DNA of 64,000 bases from Streptomyces hiroshimensis (GTDB lineage: Bacteria; Actinomycetota; Actinomycetes; Streptomycetales; Streptomycetaceae): NCBI RefSeq assembly GCF_014650335.1, contig NZ_BMUT01000012.1, forward strand, positions 124,001 through 188,000. The letters run 5' to 3'. Within the stretch, counting starts at the first letter, position 1; each line of letters opens with the position of its first letter. Of this stretch, positions 35,016-43,755 are shown piece after piece. The notes under the pieces are model-generated. The model had not been told where the DNA came from. It saw only the letters and a program-made list of their open reading frames with translations, and made no database searches. Made by a program: the position numbers and the translations under genes.

Positions 35016-35996
35016 TCAGACCTTGCCCACGATGTCCACGACGAAGACCAGCGTGTTCTTCTCCAGGCCGTTGCCGGTCTGGCCCTCGTAACCCAGCTTC
35101 GGCGGGATCACCAGCTCGACCCGGTCCCCGACGTGCTTGCCGACCAGGCCCTTGTCCCAGCCCTGGACGACGGAGCCCGTGCCGATCTGGAAGCTCGTCG
35201 CGCCCGAGTGGTCCCAGGAGGAGTCGAACTTCTTGCCGTCCTCCCACTTCACGCCGGTGTACTGGGCGATCAGCCCCTCGCCCGCCTTGATCTCCGGGCC
35301 GGTGCCCTTGATCAGCACCTGCTCCTTGAGGTCGGAGGGCGCCTTGGTGTCCTTGGGGATCGTGATCTCCGCGGCCTTCTGCGGCAGCACCTTCACCTCG
35401 GGCATGCCCTCGTCCGGCTTCGCCTGGTCGCCCTTGACCTCGCTCTTCGGGTCGACCTTCTGGCCGCCGACGACGTCGACGACCCAGACCAGGCCGTCCT
35501 CGGGGTCCAGGCCCAGCTGCGGGTTGACCTGCTCGCCGATGGTGTCCTTCACCGTGCCCACGACCTCGACCCGGCTGCCGGCCCGCTGGCCGATCACGGC
35601 GTCCGCCACCTTCGCGGGCACCTGCTGGCCCGGCTGACCCGCGGCGAAGACGTCCTGGCGGCGCACGTCCTTGTTGCCCGGGATCTGCCCCTGGCTCGAC
35701 CAGGAACCTCCCAGCGGCTTGTCGTCCTTCATGCTCTGCACCGCGAAGTCGAGCCGCACGAACGTGCCCTTCTCGACCTTGTCGCCCTTGCCCTCCGACA
35801 GCGTCTTGACGGTGAGCTCGCCGCCCGGCTTCGCATCCTTCTCCACGGAGATCTCGGGCTTCTGGCCGAAGTCCCCCTTCACCGAGACCTTCGCCTCGGA
35901 CGAGCCTTTGCCGTCACCGCACGCGGCGGCGGAGAACAGCAGGACAGGCACGGCAAGCGCCGCGGCCAGGCGACGCGTGTTCATCGTGAGGTTCAT
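35016..35996 (-). CDS. lipoprotein with two FKBP-type isomerase domains
   Basis: 326 residues. Signal peptide with lipobox (LAVPVLLFSAAAC, Cys about 26), so it is anchored outside the cell membrane. Two FKBP modules follow: residues about 60-175 (KGTFVRLDFAVQSM...VWVVDVVGG), which is degenerate at active-site positions, and residues about 230-326 (GLIAQYTGVKWEDGKKFDSSWDHSGATSFQIGTGSVVQGWDKGLVGKHVGDRVELVIPPKLGYEG), which looks active. It would fold exported proteins. It is downstream of pafA and ahead of the cytoplasmic FKBP gene; a hairpin separates it from pafA. Confidence 0.9.
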   Translation of the reverse strand: MNLTMNTRRLAAALAVPVLLFSAAACGDGKGSSEAKVSVKGDFGQKPEISVEKDAKPGGELTVKTLSEGKGDKVEKGTFVRLDFAVQSMKDDKPLGGSWSSQGQIPGNKDVRRQDVFAAGQPGQQVPAKVADAVIGQRAGSRVEVVGTVKDTIGEQVNPQLGLDPEDGLVWVVDVVGGQKVDPKSEVKGDQAKPDEGMPEVKVLPQKAAEITIPKDTKAPSDLKEQVLIKGTGPEIKAGEGLIAQYTGVKWEDGKKFDSSWDHSGATSFQIGTGSVVQGWDKGLVGKHVGDRVELVIPPKLGYEGQTGNGLEKNTLVFVVDIVGKV

Positions 35997-36083
35997 CAGT
36001 CCAACTCGGGCTAGGGGGGTGGCTGAGCAGTGCCCGCCACTCTACGGCCTGATCCTGTGCGATCAACCCTGCCCGACACGGCA

Positions 36084-36111
36084 CTGCGCCGGGCCCCACG
36101 GCCCGGCGCAG
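36084..36111 (-). terminator. hairpin after pafA
   Basis: Perfect 12-bp stem CTGCGCCGGGCC / GGCCCGGCGCAG with loop CCAC, immediately downstream of the pafA stop on the minus strand. Confidence 0.78.
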
Positions 36112-36121
36112 CCCCACCCGC

Positions 36122-37483
36122 TCACATCCCGGCGATCAGCTTCTCCACCCGGTCGTCCACGGACCGGAAGGGGTCCTTGCACAGCACCGTCCGCTGCGCC
36201 TGGTCATTGAGCTTCAGGTGCACCCAGTCGACCGTGAAGTCGCGCCGCTGCTCCTGTGCGCGGCGGATGAAGTCGCCCCGCAGCCGGGCCCGCGTCGTCT
36301 GCGGGGGCACGGACTTGCCCTCGAAGATCTTGAGGTCGTTGCACACCCGGGCCGCCCGGCCGCGCTTCTCCAGCAGGTAGTACAGCCCGCGGCGGCGGTG
36401 GATGTCGTGGTACGCGAGGTCTATCTGCGCGACCCTCGGGTGCGACATGGTGATGTTGTTCTTCGCCCGGTACTGCTCGATGAGCTGGTACTTCATCACC
36501 CAGTCGATCTCCGTGGAGATACGGTCCAGGTCCTCGTCCCGGACGGCCTCCAGGGTGCGGCCCCACAGCTCCAGGACGCGCTCCACCGTGCCCGTGCGGA
36601 TGCCGCGGCGCTCGCAGAAGTCCACGGCCTTCTCGTAGTACTCCTGCTGGACCTCCAGGGCGGAGGCCTCGCGCCCGCTCGCGAGCCGGACCTTCCGCCG
36701 GCCCGTGATGTCGTGGCTGACCTCGCGGATGGCCCGGATGGGATTCTCCAGCGTGAGGTCGCGCATGACCGTGCCCGCCTCGATCATGCGCAGCACCAGA
36801 TCCGTCGCGCCGACCTTCAGCAGCATCGTCGTCTCGGACATGTTGGAGTCGCCGACGATGACGTGCAGGCGGCGGTAGCGCTCGGCGTCGGCGTGCGGCT
36901 CGTCACGGGTGTTGATGATCGGGCGGGAGCGGGTGGTCGCCGAGCTGACGCCCTCCCAGATGTGCTCCGCGCGCTGGCTGACGCAGTAGACCGCGCCGCG
37001 GGGCGTCTGCAGGACCTTCCCCGCCCCGCACAGCAGCTGCCGCGTCACCAGGAAGGGGATGAGGATGTCCGCAAGACGCGAGAACTCCCCGTGCCGCGCG
37101 ACGAGATAGTTCTCGTGGCAGCCGTAGGAGTTCCCGGCGGAGTCGGTGTTGTTCTTGAAGAGATAGACGTCGCCCGCGATCCCCTCCTCGTGCAGGCGCC
37201 GCTCGGCATCGACGAGCAGGCCCTCGAGAATGCGCTCTCCGGCCTTGTCGTGGGTGACCAGCTCGACCACGCTGTCGCACTCCGGCGTTGCATATTCGGG
37301 GTGCGAGCCCACATCCAGGTAGAGACGCGCTCCGTTGCGCAGGAAGACATTGCTGCTGCGGCCCCAGGAAACGACACGGCGGAAGAGGTAGCGCGCCACT
37401 TCGTCAGGCGACAGCCGGCGCTGTCCCCTGAAGGTGCACGTGACGCCGTACTCGTTCTCCAGCCCGAAAATGCGGCGGTCCAT
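36122..37483 (-). CDS. pafA: Pup ligase PafA
   Basis: 453 residues. It joins the C-terminal Glu of Pup to substrate lysines using ATP (glutamine-synthetase-like carboxylate-amine ligase). Mg/ATP-binding RRIFGLENEYGVT (Glu9), catalytic-base region YLDVGSHPEYATPE (Asp57), FKNNTDSAGNSYGCHENYL, and RPIINTRDEPHADAERYRRLHVIVGDSNMSE are all present. It lacks the insert after the first strands that its paralogue Dop carries. Here pafA is separated from the prc-pup-dop genes by an MFS/LacI pair. ATG at 37483. Confidence 0.97.
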   Translation of the reverse strand: MDRRIFGLENEYGVTCTFRGQRRLSPDEVARYLFRRVVSWGRSSNVFLRNGARLYLDVGSHPEYATPECDSVVELVTHDKAGERILEGLLVDAERRLHEEGIAGDVYLFKNNTDSAGNSYGCHENYLVARHGEFSRLADILIPFLVTRQLLCGAGKVLQTPRGAVYCVSQRAEHIWEGVSSATTRSRPIINTRDEPHADAERYRRLHVIVGDSNMSETTMLLKVGATDLVLRMIEAGTVMRDLTLENPIRAIREVSHDITGRRKVRLASGREASALEVQQEYYEKAVDFCERRGIRTGTVERVLELWGRTLEAVRDEDLDRISTEIDWVMKYQLIEQYRAKNNITMSHPRVAQIDLAYHDIHRRRGLYYLLEKRGRAARVCNDLKIFEGKSVPPQTTRARLRGDFIRRAQEQRRDFTVDWVHLKLNDQAQRTVLCKDPFRSVDDRVEKLIAGM

Positions 37484-37492
37484 GCCTGAACA

Positions 37493-38752
37493 TTACGCCT
37501 GATGCCCTGCGCTGAAACCGGGTTCGACCGCACCGTTCCGATCATTTTCCGACCGGGCCACGACGGGCGACGGGGTCGCGGGGGCCTGCAGCCACCGGCG
37601 GGCCGCCACCATGACGAGCAGCGCCGCCGCGCCGCCGCCCACGGCGACCAGGTACCCCGCCCGTGCACCGCCGCTCTGGACCGCCGGGCCGACCACGCCG
37701 GAGCCGATGGCGGCGCCCACGCCGAAGGAGGTCACCAGCCAGGAGAAGGCCTCCGTGACCGTACCGCGCGGCGCGTGCCGGTCCACGACGACGAAGGCAC
37801 AGGCCAGACACGGCGCCAGGAAGAGACCGGCCACACCGGCGAGCACCGTCATCATCACGGTGCCCGGGACCAGCAGCAGCGGCAGGTAGCAGACCGCGAG
37901 ACCGGCCACGAGCAGCCGCAGGCGCTGCTCCGGCGTGCCCGGCCACTGGCGGTGGCCGTAGACCGTGCCGCCGATGAGGGCGCCCACGCCGATCGCGGAG
38001 AGGATGTACCCGGCGGTGGCGTCGTTCCCGGCGTCCTTGCCGTAGGCGATCGCCGCCACGGCGATCGAGCCCAGCGCGGTGCCGATGAAGAAGAACGTGC
38101 CGAGGACGACGCGCAGCCCGGGCGAGCGCAGCGCGCCCAGCCAGTGCGCCTCGCGCGGCGCACTGCGCCACTCCCGCGAGGGCCGCGAGGTGACGACGGC
38201 GAGCGCGCCCAGGGCGCCGAGGGCGTTGATCACGAACAGTGCTGCGGCCGGGGACCACACGGCGACCATGCCGGAGATGATCAGCGGGCCGACGACGTAC
38301 ATCAGCTCCTGGGCGATGGCGTCCAGGGAGTACGCGGCGTGAATCCGCTCCTCGCTCTTGAGGACCGAGGGCCACAGCGCCCGCAGGCCGCCCTCCAGCG
38401 GCGGGGTGAAGAATCCGGACACCACCATGGCCGCGTACGCTAGGAAGGCCGGCTCCGGGCCGGTGACGGCGAAGACCGCCATGCCGAGCGCGGCCATCAG
38501 GGCCGAGGGAAGCATGACGCGGGGCTGGCCGTAGAGGTCGACGGCCCGGCCCAGCAGGGGCTGGCCGACGGCGTTCGCCACACCGTAGACGGCGGACAGC
38601 GCTCCGGCGAATGCGAAGCTGCCGCCCTCCGCGAGGACGAAGAGCGGGATCGCGAGCGCGGCCGTGGCGTTCGGCAGGCGACCCACCAGCGTGCCTGTGA
38701 GCAGGCGTGCGGCGTGCCGCGTTCTGAGCATTTCGCCGTAGCCGGCCGCCAT
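37493..38752 (-). CDS. major facilitator superfamily transporter
   Basis: 419 residues, about 12 transmembrane helices. The loop between helices 2 and 3 carries GQPLLGRAVDLYGQPRVM, the MFS signature, and a long central loop precedes GALRSPGLRVVLGTFFFIG. Homologues are usually called drug or sugar exporters; the substrate cannot be predicted. It is divergent from a LacI-type regulator that probably controls it through the TACGTA elements in the gap. It is followed closely (9 bp) by pafA, so pafA might be co-transcribed. ATG at 38752. Confidence 0.87.
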   Translation of the reverse strand: MAAGYGEMLRTRHAARLLTGTLVGRLPNATAALAIPLFVLAEGGSFAFAGALSAVYGVANAVGQPLLGRAVDLYGQPRVMLPSALMAALGMAVFAVTGPEPAFLAYAAMVVSGFFTPPLEGGLRALWPSVLKSEERIHAAYSLDAIAQELMYVVGPLIISGMVAVWSPAAALFVINALGALGALAVVTSRPSREWRSAPREAHWLGALRSPGLRVVLGTFFFIGTALGSIAVAAIAYGKDAGNDATAGYILSAIGVGALIGGTVYGHRQWPGTPEQRLRLLVAGLAVCYLPLLLVPGTVMMTVLAGVAGLFLAPCLACAFVVVDRHAPRGTVTEAFSWLVTSFGVGAAIGSGVVGPAVQSGGARAGYLVAVGGGAAALLVMVAARRWLQAPATPSPVVARSENDRNGAVEPGFSAGHQA

Positions 38753-38873
38753 CGGTGACTTCCTCTCTTCCCCGAGCCTCGGGTTTTACGTATAACTAGA
38801 AGCGTCATACGTATCATGGCCGCAGCCCGCGGGTCCAACCGCCGCAGGCTGGGGCATAGGGGAGGCACCGACA
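38753..38873. promoter_or_regulatory. divergent promoter region with paired TACGTA elements
   Basis: This gap between the MFS gene and the lacI-type gene contains TACGTA at 38787-38792 and within ATACGTAT at 38807-38814. The centres are 21 bp apart, two helix turns. Similar halves (TTACGTATAA, ATACGTAT) suggest a dimeric regulator, most likely the LacI-family neighbour. It is AT-rich compared with its surroundings. Confidence 0.55.
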
Positions 38874-39944
38874 GTGACCAGCGGTGAAGAGACCGGGCAG
38901 CGCCGCGACGAGCGGTGGCCCACGGCCCGCGGCCCCCGCGCCGGAGCCCGTGCCACCAGCCGCGACGTCGCCCGGGCCGCAGGCGTCTCGCAGGCCACGG
39001 TCTCCCTCGTGATGGGCGAGAAGTGGCGCGGGCGGGTCTCCGAGCGCACCGCCGAGGCCGTCCGCTCCGCCGCCCGGAGCCTGGGCTACCGCCCCAACCT
39101 CGCCGCCCGCGACCTCCGCCTCGGGCGCACCCGCACGGTCCTCCTCGTCGTCCCGGCGCTCACCAACGAATTCTTCGCCCGGGTCCACACCGGAGTCGTC
39201 CGCGTGGCCCGCGAGCACGGCCTCGGCGTCGTCCTCTACCTCTCCCCCGAGGGCACCGGCCCGGCCCCCGACCCGTTCGCCTCCGCCAGCTCCACCCTCG
39301 ACGGCGTCCTCGCCTCCTCGATGGCCGCCGAGGCCGTCGGCGCCATCCGGGGCGGCGGCCTCCCGCTCGTCATGCTCGACAGCGACCCGGGCCACGAAGG
39401 CGCCTCCGCCACCGTCAACCCCGACATCGCCGACGGCATGCGCCAGGTCGCGGAGCACCTGCTGGGCCTCGGGCACCGGCGCTTCCTCCACCTCGCCTCG
39501 GACATCGACACCTGGACCTTCCGGGTCCGCGCCGACGCCCTCGCCGGCGCCTTGCGCGAGGCGGCCGGCGTGACGCTGCGGACGGAGCGGGCGCCCCTCA
39601 CCGTCGCCGACGGGCTGCGCGCCACCGAGAAGGCCCTGGCCGAGCCCGGCCACCGCCCCACCGCGATCATCTGCGACGACGACGTCCTCGCCGCGGGCGC
39701 GTGCAAGGCCGCCCGCCGGCTGGGCCTGCAGGTGCCCACCGACCTCTCCGTCACCGGCTTCACCGACCTGGCCCTCGCCACGGCCGTCGAGCCGGAGCTC
39801 ACCACCGTGCAGCTGCCGGCCGAGGCCGTCGGCGAGGCCGGCATGCGTGCCCTCGTGGCCGTCCTCGACGGGCGGCCGCCGGCCCCCGAGGCCCTCCCGG
39901 TCCGGCTCGTCACCCGCGGCACCACGGCCTACGCCCGCCCCTAG
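38874..39944 (+). CDS. LacI-family transcriptional regulator
   Basis: 356 residues. The N-terminal HTH begins after a 25-residue extension (TSRDVARAAGVSQATVSLVMGEKWRGRVSERTAEAVRSAARSLGYRPNLAARDLRLGRTRTV). The rest is a periplasmic-binding-like effector domain (VLLVVPALTNEFFARVHTGVVRVA, LPLVMLDSDPGHEG, AIICDDDVLAAGACKAARRLGL). The ligand is unknown, possibly a sugar. GTG at 38874 with GGGGAGG. It is divergent from the MFS transporter, the likely target; it is convergent with prcA and ends at a shared hairpin. Confidence 0.9.
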   Translation: MTSGEETGQRRDERWPTARGPRAGARATSRDVARAAGVSQATVSLVMGEKWRGRVSERTAEAVRSAARSLGYRPNLAARDLRLGRTRTVLLVVPALTNEFFARVHTGVVRVAREHGLGVVLYLSPEGTGPAPDPFASASSTLDGVLASSMAAEAVGAIRGGGLPLVMLDSDPGHEGASATVNPDIADGMRQVAEHLLGLGHRRFLHLASDIDTWTFRVRADALAGALREAAGVTLRTERAPLTVADGLRATEKALAEPGHRPTAIICDDDVLAAGACKAARRLGLQVPTDLSVTGFTDLALATAVEPELTTVQLPAEAVGEAGMRALVAVLDGRPPAPEALPVRLVTRGTTAYARP

Positions 39945-39970
39945 CGCCCGCGTCCTCCGGACGGCGAAAG

Positions 39971-40008
39971 CCGTGCGCCCCGCCGGGATGACCCGACGGG
40001 GCGCACGG
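39971..40008. terminator. bidirectional hairpin terminator
   Basis: Perfect 12-bp stem CCGTGCGCCCCG / CGGGGCGCACGG between the convergent lacI-type and prcA genes, with TGTTT following on the plus side and CTTTCG on the minus side. Confidence 0.8.
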
Positions 40009-40028
40009 TGTTTCGGCAAGCAGAGAAA

Positions 40029-40820
40029 TCAGCTCTCGGACGAGGCCGCTCCGCCCTCCTCGGACGAACCCTCCGGCTCCGCACCGGACTCGGTCGCACC
40101 GGACTCGGCCGCGCCGGTGGGCGTGTCCTCCAGCAGACGCGACAGCTGACGGCCCAGCAGCCGCTTGAACTTCCGCTGCTGCGGCCGCGTCCGGTCGAGG
40201 ACGGCGACCTCCAGCTGCTCGGCGGTCAGCGTGCGCTCGCCGCCGTTGTTGTCGCGGGTGAGGGACTCGACCGCGAGCTTCAGCGCCTCGGAAAGGGTCA
40301 TTCCGTCGCGGTGCCGCTGATCGAGGTAGGTGCTGATCTGATCGGCATTGCCACCGATAGCGACCGAACCGTGCTCATCCACGATCGAACCGTCATGCGG
40401 CAGCCGGTAGATCTGGTCGTCCTCGGGGCCCGCGCCGACCTCGGCGACGATCAGCTCGACCTCGTAGGGCTTCTCGGCCGCGCTGGAGAAGATCCCGCCC
40501 AGCGTCTGGGCGTAGACATTGGCCAGGCCACGGGCCGTGACGTCGTCCCGGTCGTAGGTGTAACCCCGCAGATCCGCGTAGCGCACACCGCCGATCCGCA
40601 GATTCTCGAATTCGTTGTACTTGCCGACCGCCGCGAAAGCGATCCGGTCATAGATCTCGCTGACCTTGTGCAGGGCCCGGGACGGGTTCTCGGCAACGAA
40701 GACAACGCCATCGGTGTACTGGAGCACCACGACACTGCGGCCGCGCGCAATGCCCTTGCGGGCGTACTCGGCGCGGTCGGCCATGGCCTGCTGAGGTGAT
40801 ACATAGAACGGCGTCGACAC
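40029..40820 (-). CDS. prcA: 20S proteasome alpha subunit
   Basis: 263 residues with the alpha-type N-terminus (STPFYVSPQQAMADRAEYARKGIARGRSVVVLQYTDGVVFVAEN) and the helix that gates the pore. It has no catalytic Thr. The C-terminal 30 residues are a disordered Ser/Glu/Gly-rich tail. Rings of seven alpha subunits flank the beta rings and dock the ARC ATPase. GTG at 40820, 51 bp after prcB in the same transcript. Confidence 0.97.
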   Translation of the reverse strand: MSTPFYVSPQQAMADRAEYARKGIARGRSVVVLQYTDGVVFVAENPSRALHKVSEIYDRIAFAAVGKYNEFENLRIGGVRYADLRGYTYDRDDVTARGLANVYAQTLGGIFSSAAEKPYEVELIVAEVGAGPEDDQIYRLPHDGSIVDEHGSVAIGGNADQISTYLDQRHRDGMTLSEALKLAVESLTRDNNGGERTLTAEQLEVAVLDRTRPQQRKFKRLLGRQLSRLLEDTPTGAAESGATESGAEPEGSSEEGGAASSES

Positions 40821-40871
40821 CGGTTATCCGTCCCTTTCTGTCAATGAGGGGTACATTCCGAAAGCCTCGGA

Positions 40872-41717
40872 TCAGAGGAGGGCGGCCCGGGGGCCGTCCG
40901 GCTCCTGGAGCCGCCGTTCGTGGATCGCCCGGACGATCTCGGAGCACTCCGCCTCGGTGAGCTTTCGGAATCCCTCCTCGGTGATGACGGTGACGATCGG
41001 ATAGATACGCCGTGCAAGATCCGGGCCGCCGGTCGCGGAGTCGTCGTCGGCGGCGTCGTAGAGCGCCTGGACGACGAGCGTGAGGGCCTGGCTCTCCGTC
41101 AGATCCTCACGGAAGAGCTTCTTCAGCGACCCCCGGGCGAAGACCGAGCCCGAGCCGGTCGCGGCGAAGCCGTGCTCCTCCGAGCGCCCGCCGGTCACGT
41201 CGTAGGAGAAGATCCGGCCCTTCTGGCGGTCCACGTCCCAGCCGGCGAACAGCGGCACCACGGCCAGGCCCTGCATGGCCATGCCGAGGTTGCCACGGAT
41301 CATCGTCGACAGCCGGTTCGCCTTGCCCTCCAGCGAGAGCTGAACCCCTTCGACCTTCTCGAAGTGCTCCAGCTCCAGCTGGAAGAGCTTGACCATCTCC
41401 ACGGCCAGACCGGCCGTGCCGGCGATGCCCACCGCCGAGTACTCGTCGGCCGGGAAGACCTTCTCGATGTCGCGCTGGGCGATGACGTTGCCCATCGTGG
41501 CCCGCCGGTCACCGGCCAGCACCACACCGCCCGGGAACGACGCCCCGACGATCGTCGTCCCATGGGGGATCTCGATCGCGCCCTTCACCGCCGGGAGCGG
41601 CCGGTTGCCCGGGAGCAGCCCAGGGGAGTGCGAGGCCAGGAAATCCATGAACGACGAGGAGCCGGGGGTCAGGAAGGCAGCCGGCAGACGCCCGGTGCTA
41701 CGAGTGTTGGCTTCCAC
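40872..41717 (-). CDS. prcB: 20S proteasome beta subunit
   Basis: 281 residues. A propeptide of 53 residues ends at HG, and autocleavage exposes Thr54 (HG-TTIVGASFPGGVVLAGDRRAT), the catalytic nucleophile; the lysine and Asp of the active site are in GDRRATMGN and nearby strands. It forms the two inner rings of the actinobacterial proteasome. GTG at 41717 with GGAAGGA. It lies 144 bp after pup; a hairpin at 41775-41803 is in that gap. Confidence 0.97.
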   Translation of the reverse strand: MEANTRSTGRLPAAFLTPGSSSFMDFLASHSPGLLPGNRPLPAVKGAIEIPHGTTIVGASFPGGVVLAGDRRATMGNVIAQRDIEKVFPADEYSAVGIAGTAGLAVEMVKLFQLELEHFEKVEGVQLSLEGKANRLSTMIRGNLGMAMQGLAVVPLFAGWDVDRQKGRIFSYDVTGGRSEEHGFAATGSGSVFARGSLKKLFREDLTESQALTLVVQALYDAADDDSATGGPDLARRIYPIVTVITEEGFRKLTEAECSEIVRAIHERRLQEPDGPRAALL

Positions 41718-41774
41718 ACGTTTCCTTCCACGTATGCAGCGGCCCGCCCCATGACGTCCGCTCGATCCTTGAAC

Positions 41775-41803
41775 CGCCCCAGGGCCGCGTCGGAGCTGGG
41801 GCG
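41775..41803 (-). terminator. possible processing/attenuation hairpin between pup and prcB
   Basis: Inverted repeat CGCCCCAG (41775-41782) / CTGGGGCG (41796-41803) in the pup-prcB gap. It could lower readthrough and keep Pup in excess over the protease, which is inference. Confidence 0.4.
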
Positions 41804-41861
41804 CAGTACGCCACGGACCTTACCGGTCCCATGATCATGTTCGACAGGCGCCGGCAGCCGC

Positions 41862-42080
41862 CTACTCGCCGCCCTTCTGGACGAAGGAGCGCACGAAGTC
41901 CTCGGCGTTCTCCTCGAGGACGTCGTCGATCTCGTCCAGCACGGAGTCGACGTCGTCCGACAGCTTCTCCTGCCGTTCCTTGAGGTCCTCCGAGACCTGC
42001 GCATCCTGCGCCTGCTCCTCGACGTCCTCTGTGGATCGCGTGGCCTTCTGCTGACCGCCGCCGGTGTCCTTGGTCGCCAT
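41862..42080 (-). CDS. pup: prokaryotic ubiquitin-like protein Pup
   Basis: 72 residues, acidic and mostly disordered (MATKDTGGGQQKATRSTED), with the ARC-binding coiled-coil region DLKERQEKLSDDVDSVLDEIDDVLEENAEDFVRSFVQ and the C-terminus KGGE. It already ends in Glu, so it needs no deamidation by Dop before ligation, unlike mycobacterial Pup, which ends in Gln. ATG at 42080 follows GTGAGGG. It is placed between dop and prcB. Confidence 0.97.
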   Translation of the reverse strand: MATKDTGGGQQKATRSTEDVEEQAQDAQVSEDLKERQEKLSDDVDSVLDEIDDVLEENAEDFVRSFVQKGGE

Positions 42081-42158
42081 ATCCCTCACCCCGCTCGGTT
42101 CGACGTACAAGATCGGACGTACTCAGGTCCCTACTCGGCCCTTGATCAGACCCTACAA

Positions 42159-42181
42159 GCAGGGTCCGGCATCGGCCCTGC
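42159..42181 (-). terminator. weak hairpin between dop and pup
   Basis: GCAGGG (42159-42164) and CCCTGC (42176-42181) pair over an 11-base loop about 80 bp before the pup ATG. It could end dop transcripts or form part of the pup leader. Confidence 0.35.
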
Positions 42182-42243
42182 ACTTGCTACAACGTCCCGG
42201 AACCACCGTGATGATTCCCTGAACGCCGTCCTCTCAGACCTGC

Positions 42244-43755
42244 TCAGCCCCCGGAGAGCACCCGGACCAGCTCCTCCGCGGTGCGGCAGCGGTCCAGGAG
42301 CTCCTTGACGTGGTTGCGCGTGCCGCGCAGCGGCTCCAGGGTGGGCACCCGCTGCAGGGAGTCACGGCCCGGGAGGTCGAAGATCACCGAGTCCCAGGAG
42401 GCCGCGGCCACGTCGTCCGCGTACTGCTCCAGGCAGCGGCCGCGGAAGTAGGCCCGCGTGTCCTCGGGCGGGACCGTGCGGGCGCGCTCCACCTCGGTCT
42501 CGTCCAGCAGCCGCTTCATCTTGCCGCGGGCCGCGAGACGGTTGTACAGGCCCTTGTCGGCCCGGACGTCGGCGTACTGCAGGTCCACCAGGTGCAGGCG
42601 GGCGGCGTCCCAGCCCAGGCCGTCGCGGCGGCGGTAGCCCTCCAGGAGCTCCCGCTTGGCCACCCAGTCCAGCTCGCCGGCGAGGCTCATCGGATCGTGC
42701 TCCAGCCGGTTCAGCACGTCCTCCCAGCGGCCGAGCACGTCCTTGGTCTGCTCGTCGGCATCCGCCCCGAAGCGGTTCTCGACGTACTTGCGGGCCAGCT
42801 CGTAGTACTCCATCTGGAGCTGGACGGCGGTGAGCGTGCGGCCGCTGCGGAGCGTGATCAGTCGTTGCAGGGTGGGGTCGTGGCTGACCTGGTGGAGGGT
42901 GCGCACGGGCTGGTCGACCGCGAGGTCGGAGACGATGAAGCCGTCCTCGATCATGGACAGGACCAGCGCCGTGGTGCCCAGCTTGAGGTAGGTCGAGATC
43001 TCCGAGAGGTTCGCGTCACCGATGATCACATGGAGCCGGCGGTACTTCTCGGCGTCGGCGTGCGGCTCGTCGCGGGTGTTGATGATCGGCCGCTTGAGGG
43101 TGGTCTCCAGGCCCACCTCGACCTCGAAGTAGTCCGCGCGCTGGCTGAGCTGGAAGCCGTGCTCGTGGCCGTCCTGGCCGATGCCGACGCGGCCCGCGCC
43201 GGTGACGACCTGGCGGGAGACGAAGAAGGGCGTCAGGTGGCGCACGATGTCCGAGAAGGGGGTCTCCCGCTTCATCAGGTAGTTCTCGTGGGTGCCGTAG
43301 GACGCGCCCTTGTTGTCGGTGTTGTTCTTGTAGAGGTGGATCGGCTGGGCTCCGGGCAGCTGGGCGGCGCGCTCGGCGGCCTCGGCCATGATCCGTTCGC
43401 CGGCCTTGTCCCACAGGACGGCGTCCCGGGGGTTGGTGATCTCCGGCGAGCTGTACTCGGGGTGGGCGTGGTCGACGTAGAGTCGCGCGCCGTTGGTCAG
43501 GATGACGTTGGCGAGGCCGATGTCCTCGTCGGTGAGCTGGCTGGAGTCCGCGGCTTCGCGGGCGAGGTCGAAGCCCCGGGCGTCCCGCAGCGGGTTCTCC
43601 TCCTCGAAGTCCCAGCGGGCACGTCGCGCCCGGTGCATCGCCGCGGCGTAGGCGTTGACGATCTGGGACGAGGTGAGCATGGCATTGGCGTTCGGGTGAC
43701 CGGGGACGGAGATCCCGTACTCCGTCTCAATGCCCATTACTCGCCGTACGGTCAT
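42244..43755 (-). CDS. dop: Pup deamidase/depupylase Dop
   Basis: 503 residues, paralogue of PafA. It has RRVMGIETEYGIS (Glu10), the catalytic Asp95 region LYVDHAHPEYSSPE, KNNTDNKGASYGTHENYL, and RPIINTRDEPHADAEKYRRLHVIIGDANLSE. The insert between about residues 40 and 80 corresponds to the Dop loop that distinguishes depupylase from ligase. Since Pup here ends in Glu, Dop's main role should be removal of Pup from substrates. ATG at 43755 with GGAGGG. It begins the dop-pup-prcB-prcA series. Confidence 0.97.
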   Translation of the reverse strand: MTVRRVMGIETEYGISVPGHPNANAMLTSSQIVNAYAAAMHRARRARWDFEEENPLRDARGFDLAREAADSSQLTDEDIGLANVILTNGARLYVDHAHPEYSSPEITNPRDAVLWDKAGERIMAEAAERAAQLPGAQPIHLYKNNTDNKGASYGTHENYLMKRETPFSDIVRHLTPFFVSRQVVTGAGRVGIGQDGHEHGFQLSQRADYFEVEVGLETTLKRPIINTRDEPHADAEKYRRLHVIIGDANLSEISTYLKLGTTALVLSMIEDGFIVSDLAVDQPVRTLHQVSHDPTLQRLITLRSGRTLTAVQLQMEYYELARKYVENRFGADADEQTKDVLGRWEDVLNRLEHDPMSLAGELDWVAKRELLEGYRRRDGLGWDAARLHLVDLQYADVRADKGLYNRLAARGKMKRLLDETEVERARTVPPEDTRAYFRGRCLEQYADDVAAASWDSVIFDLPGRDSLQRVPTLEPLRGTRNHVKELLDRCRTAEELVRVLSGG

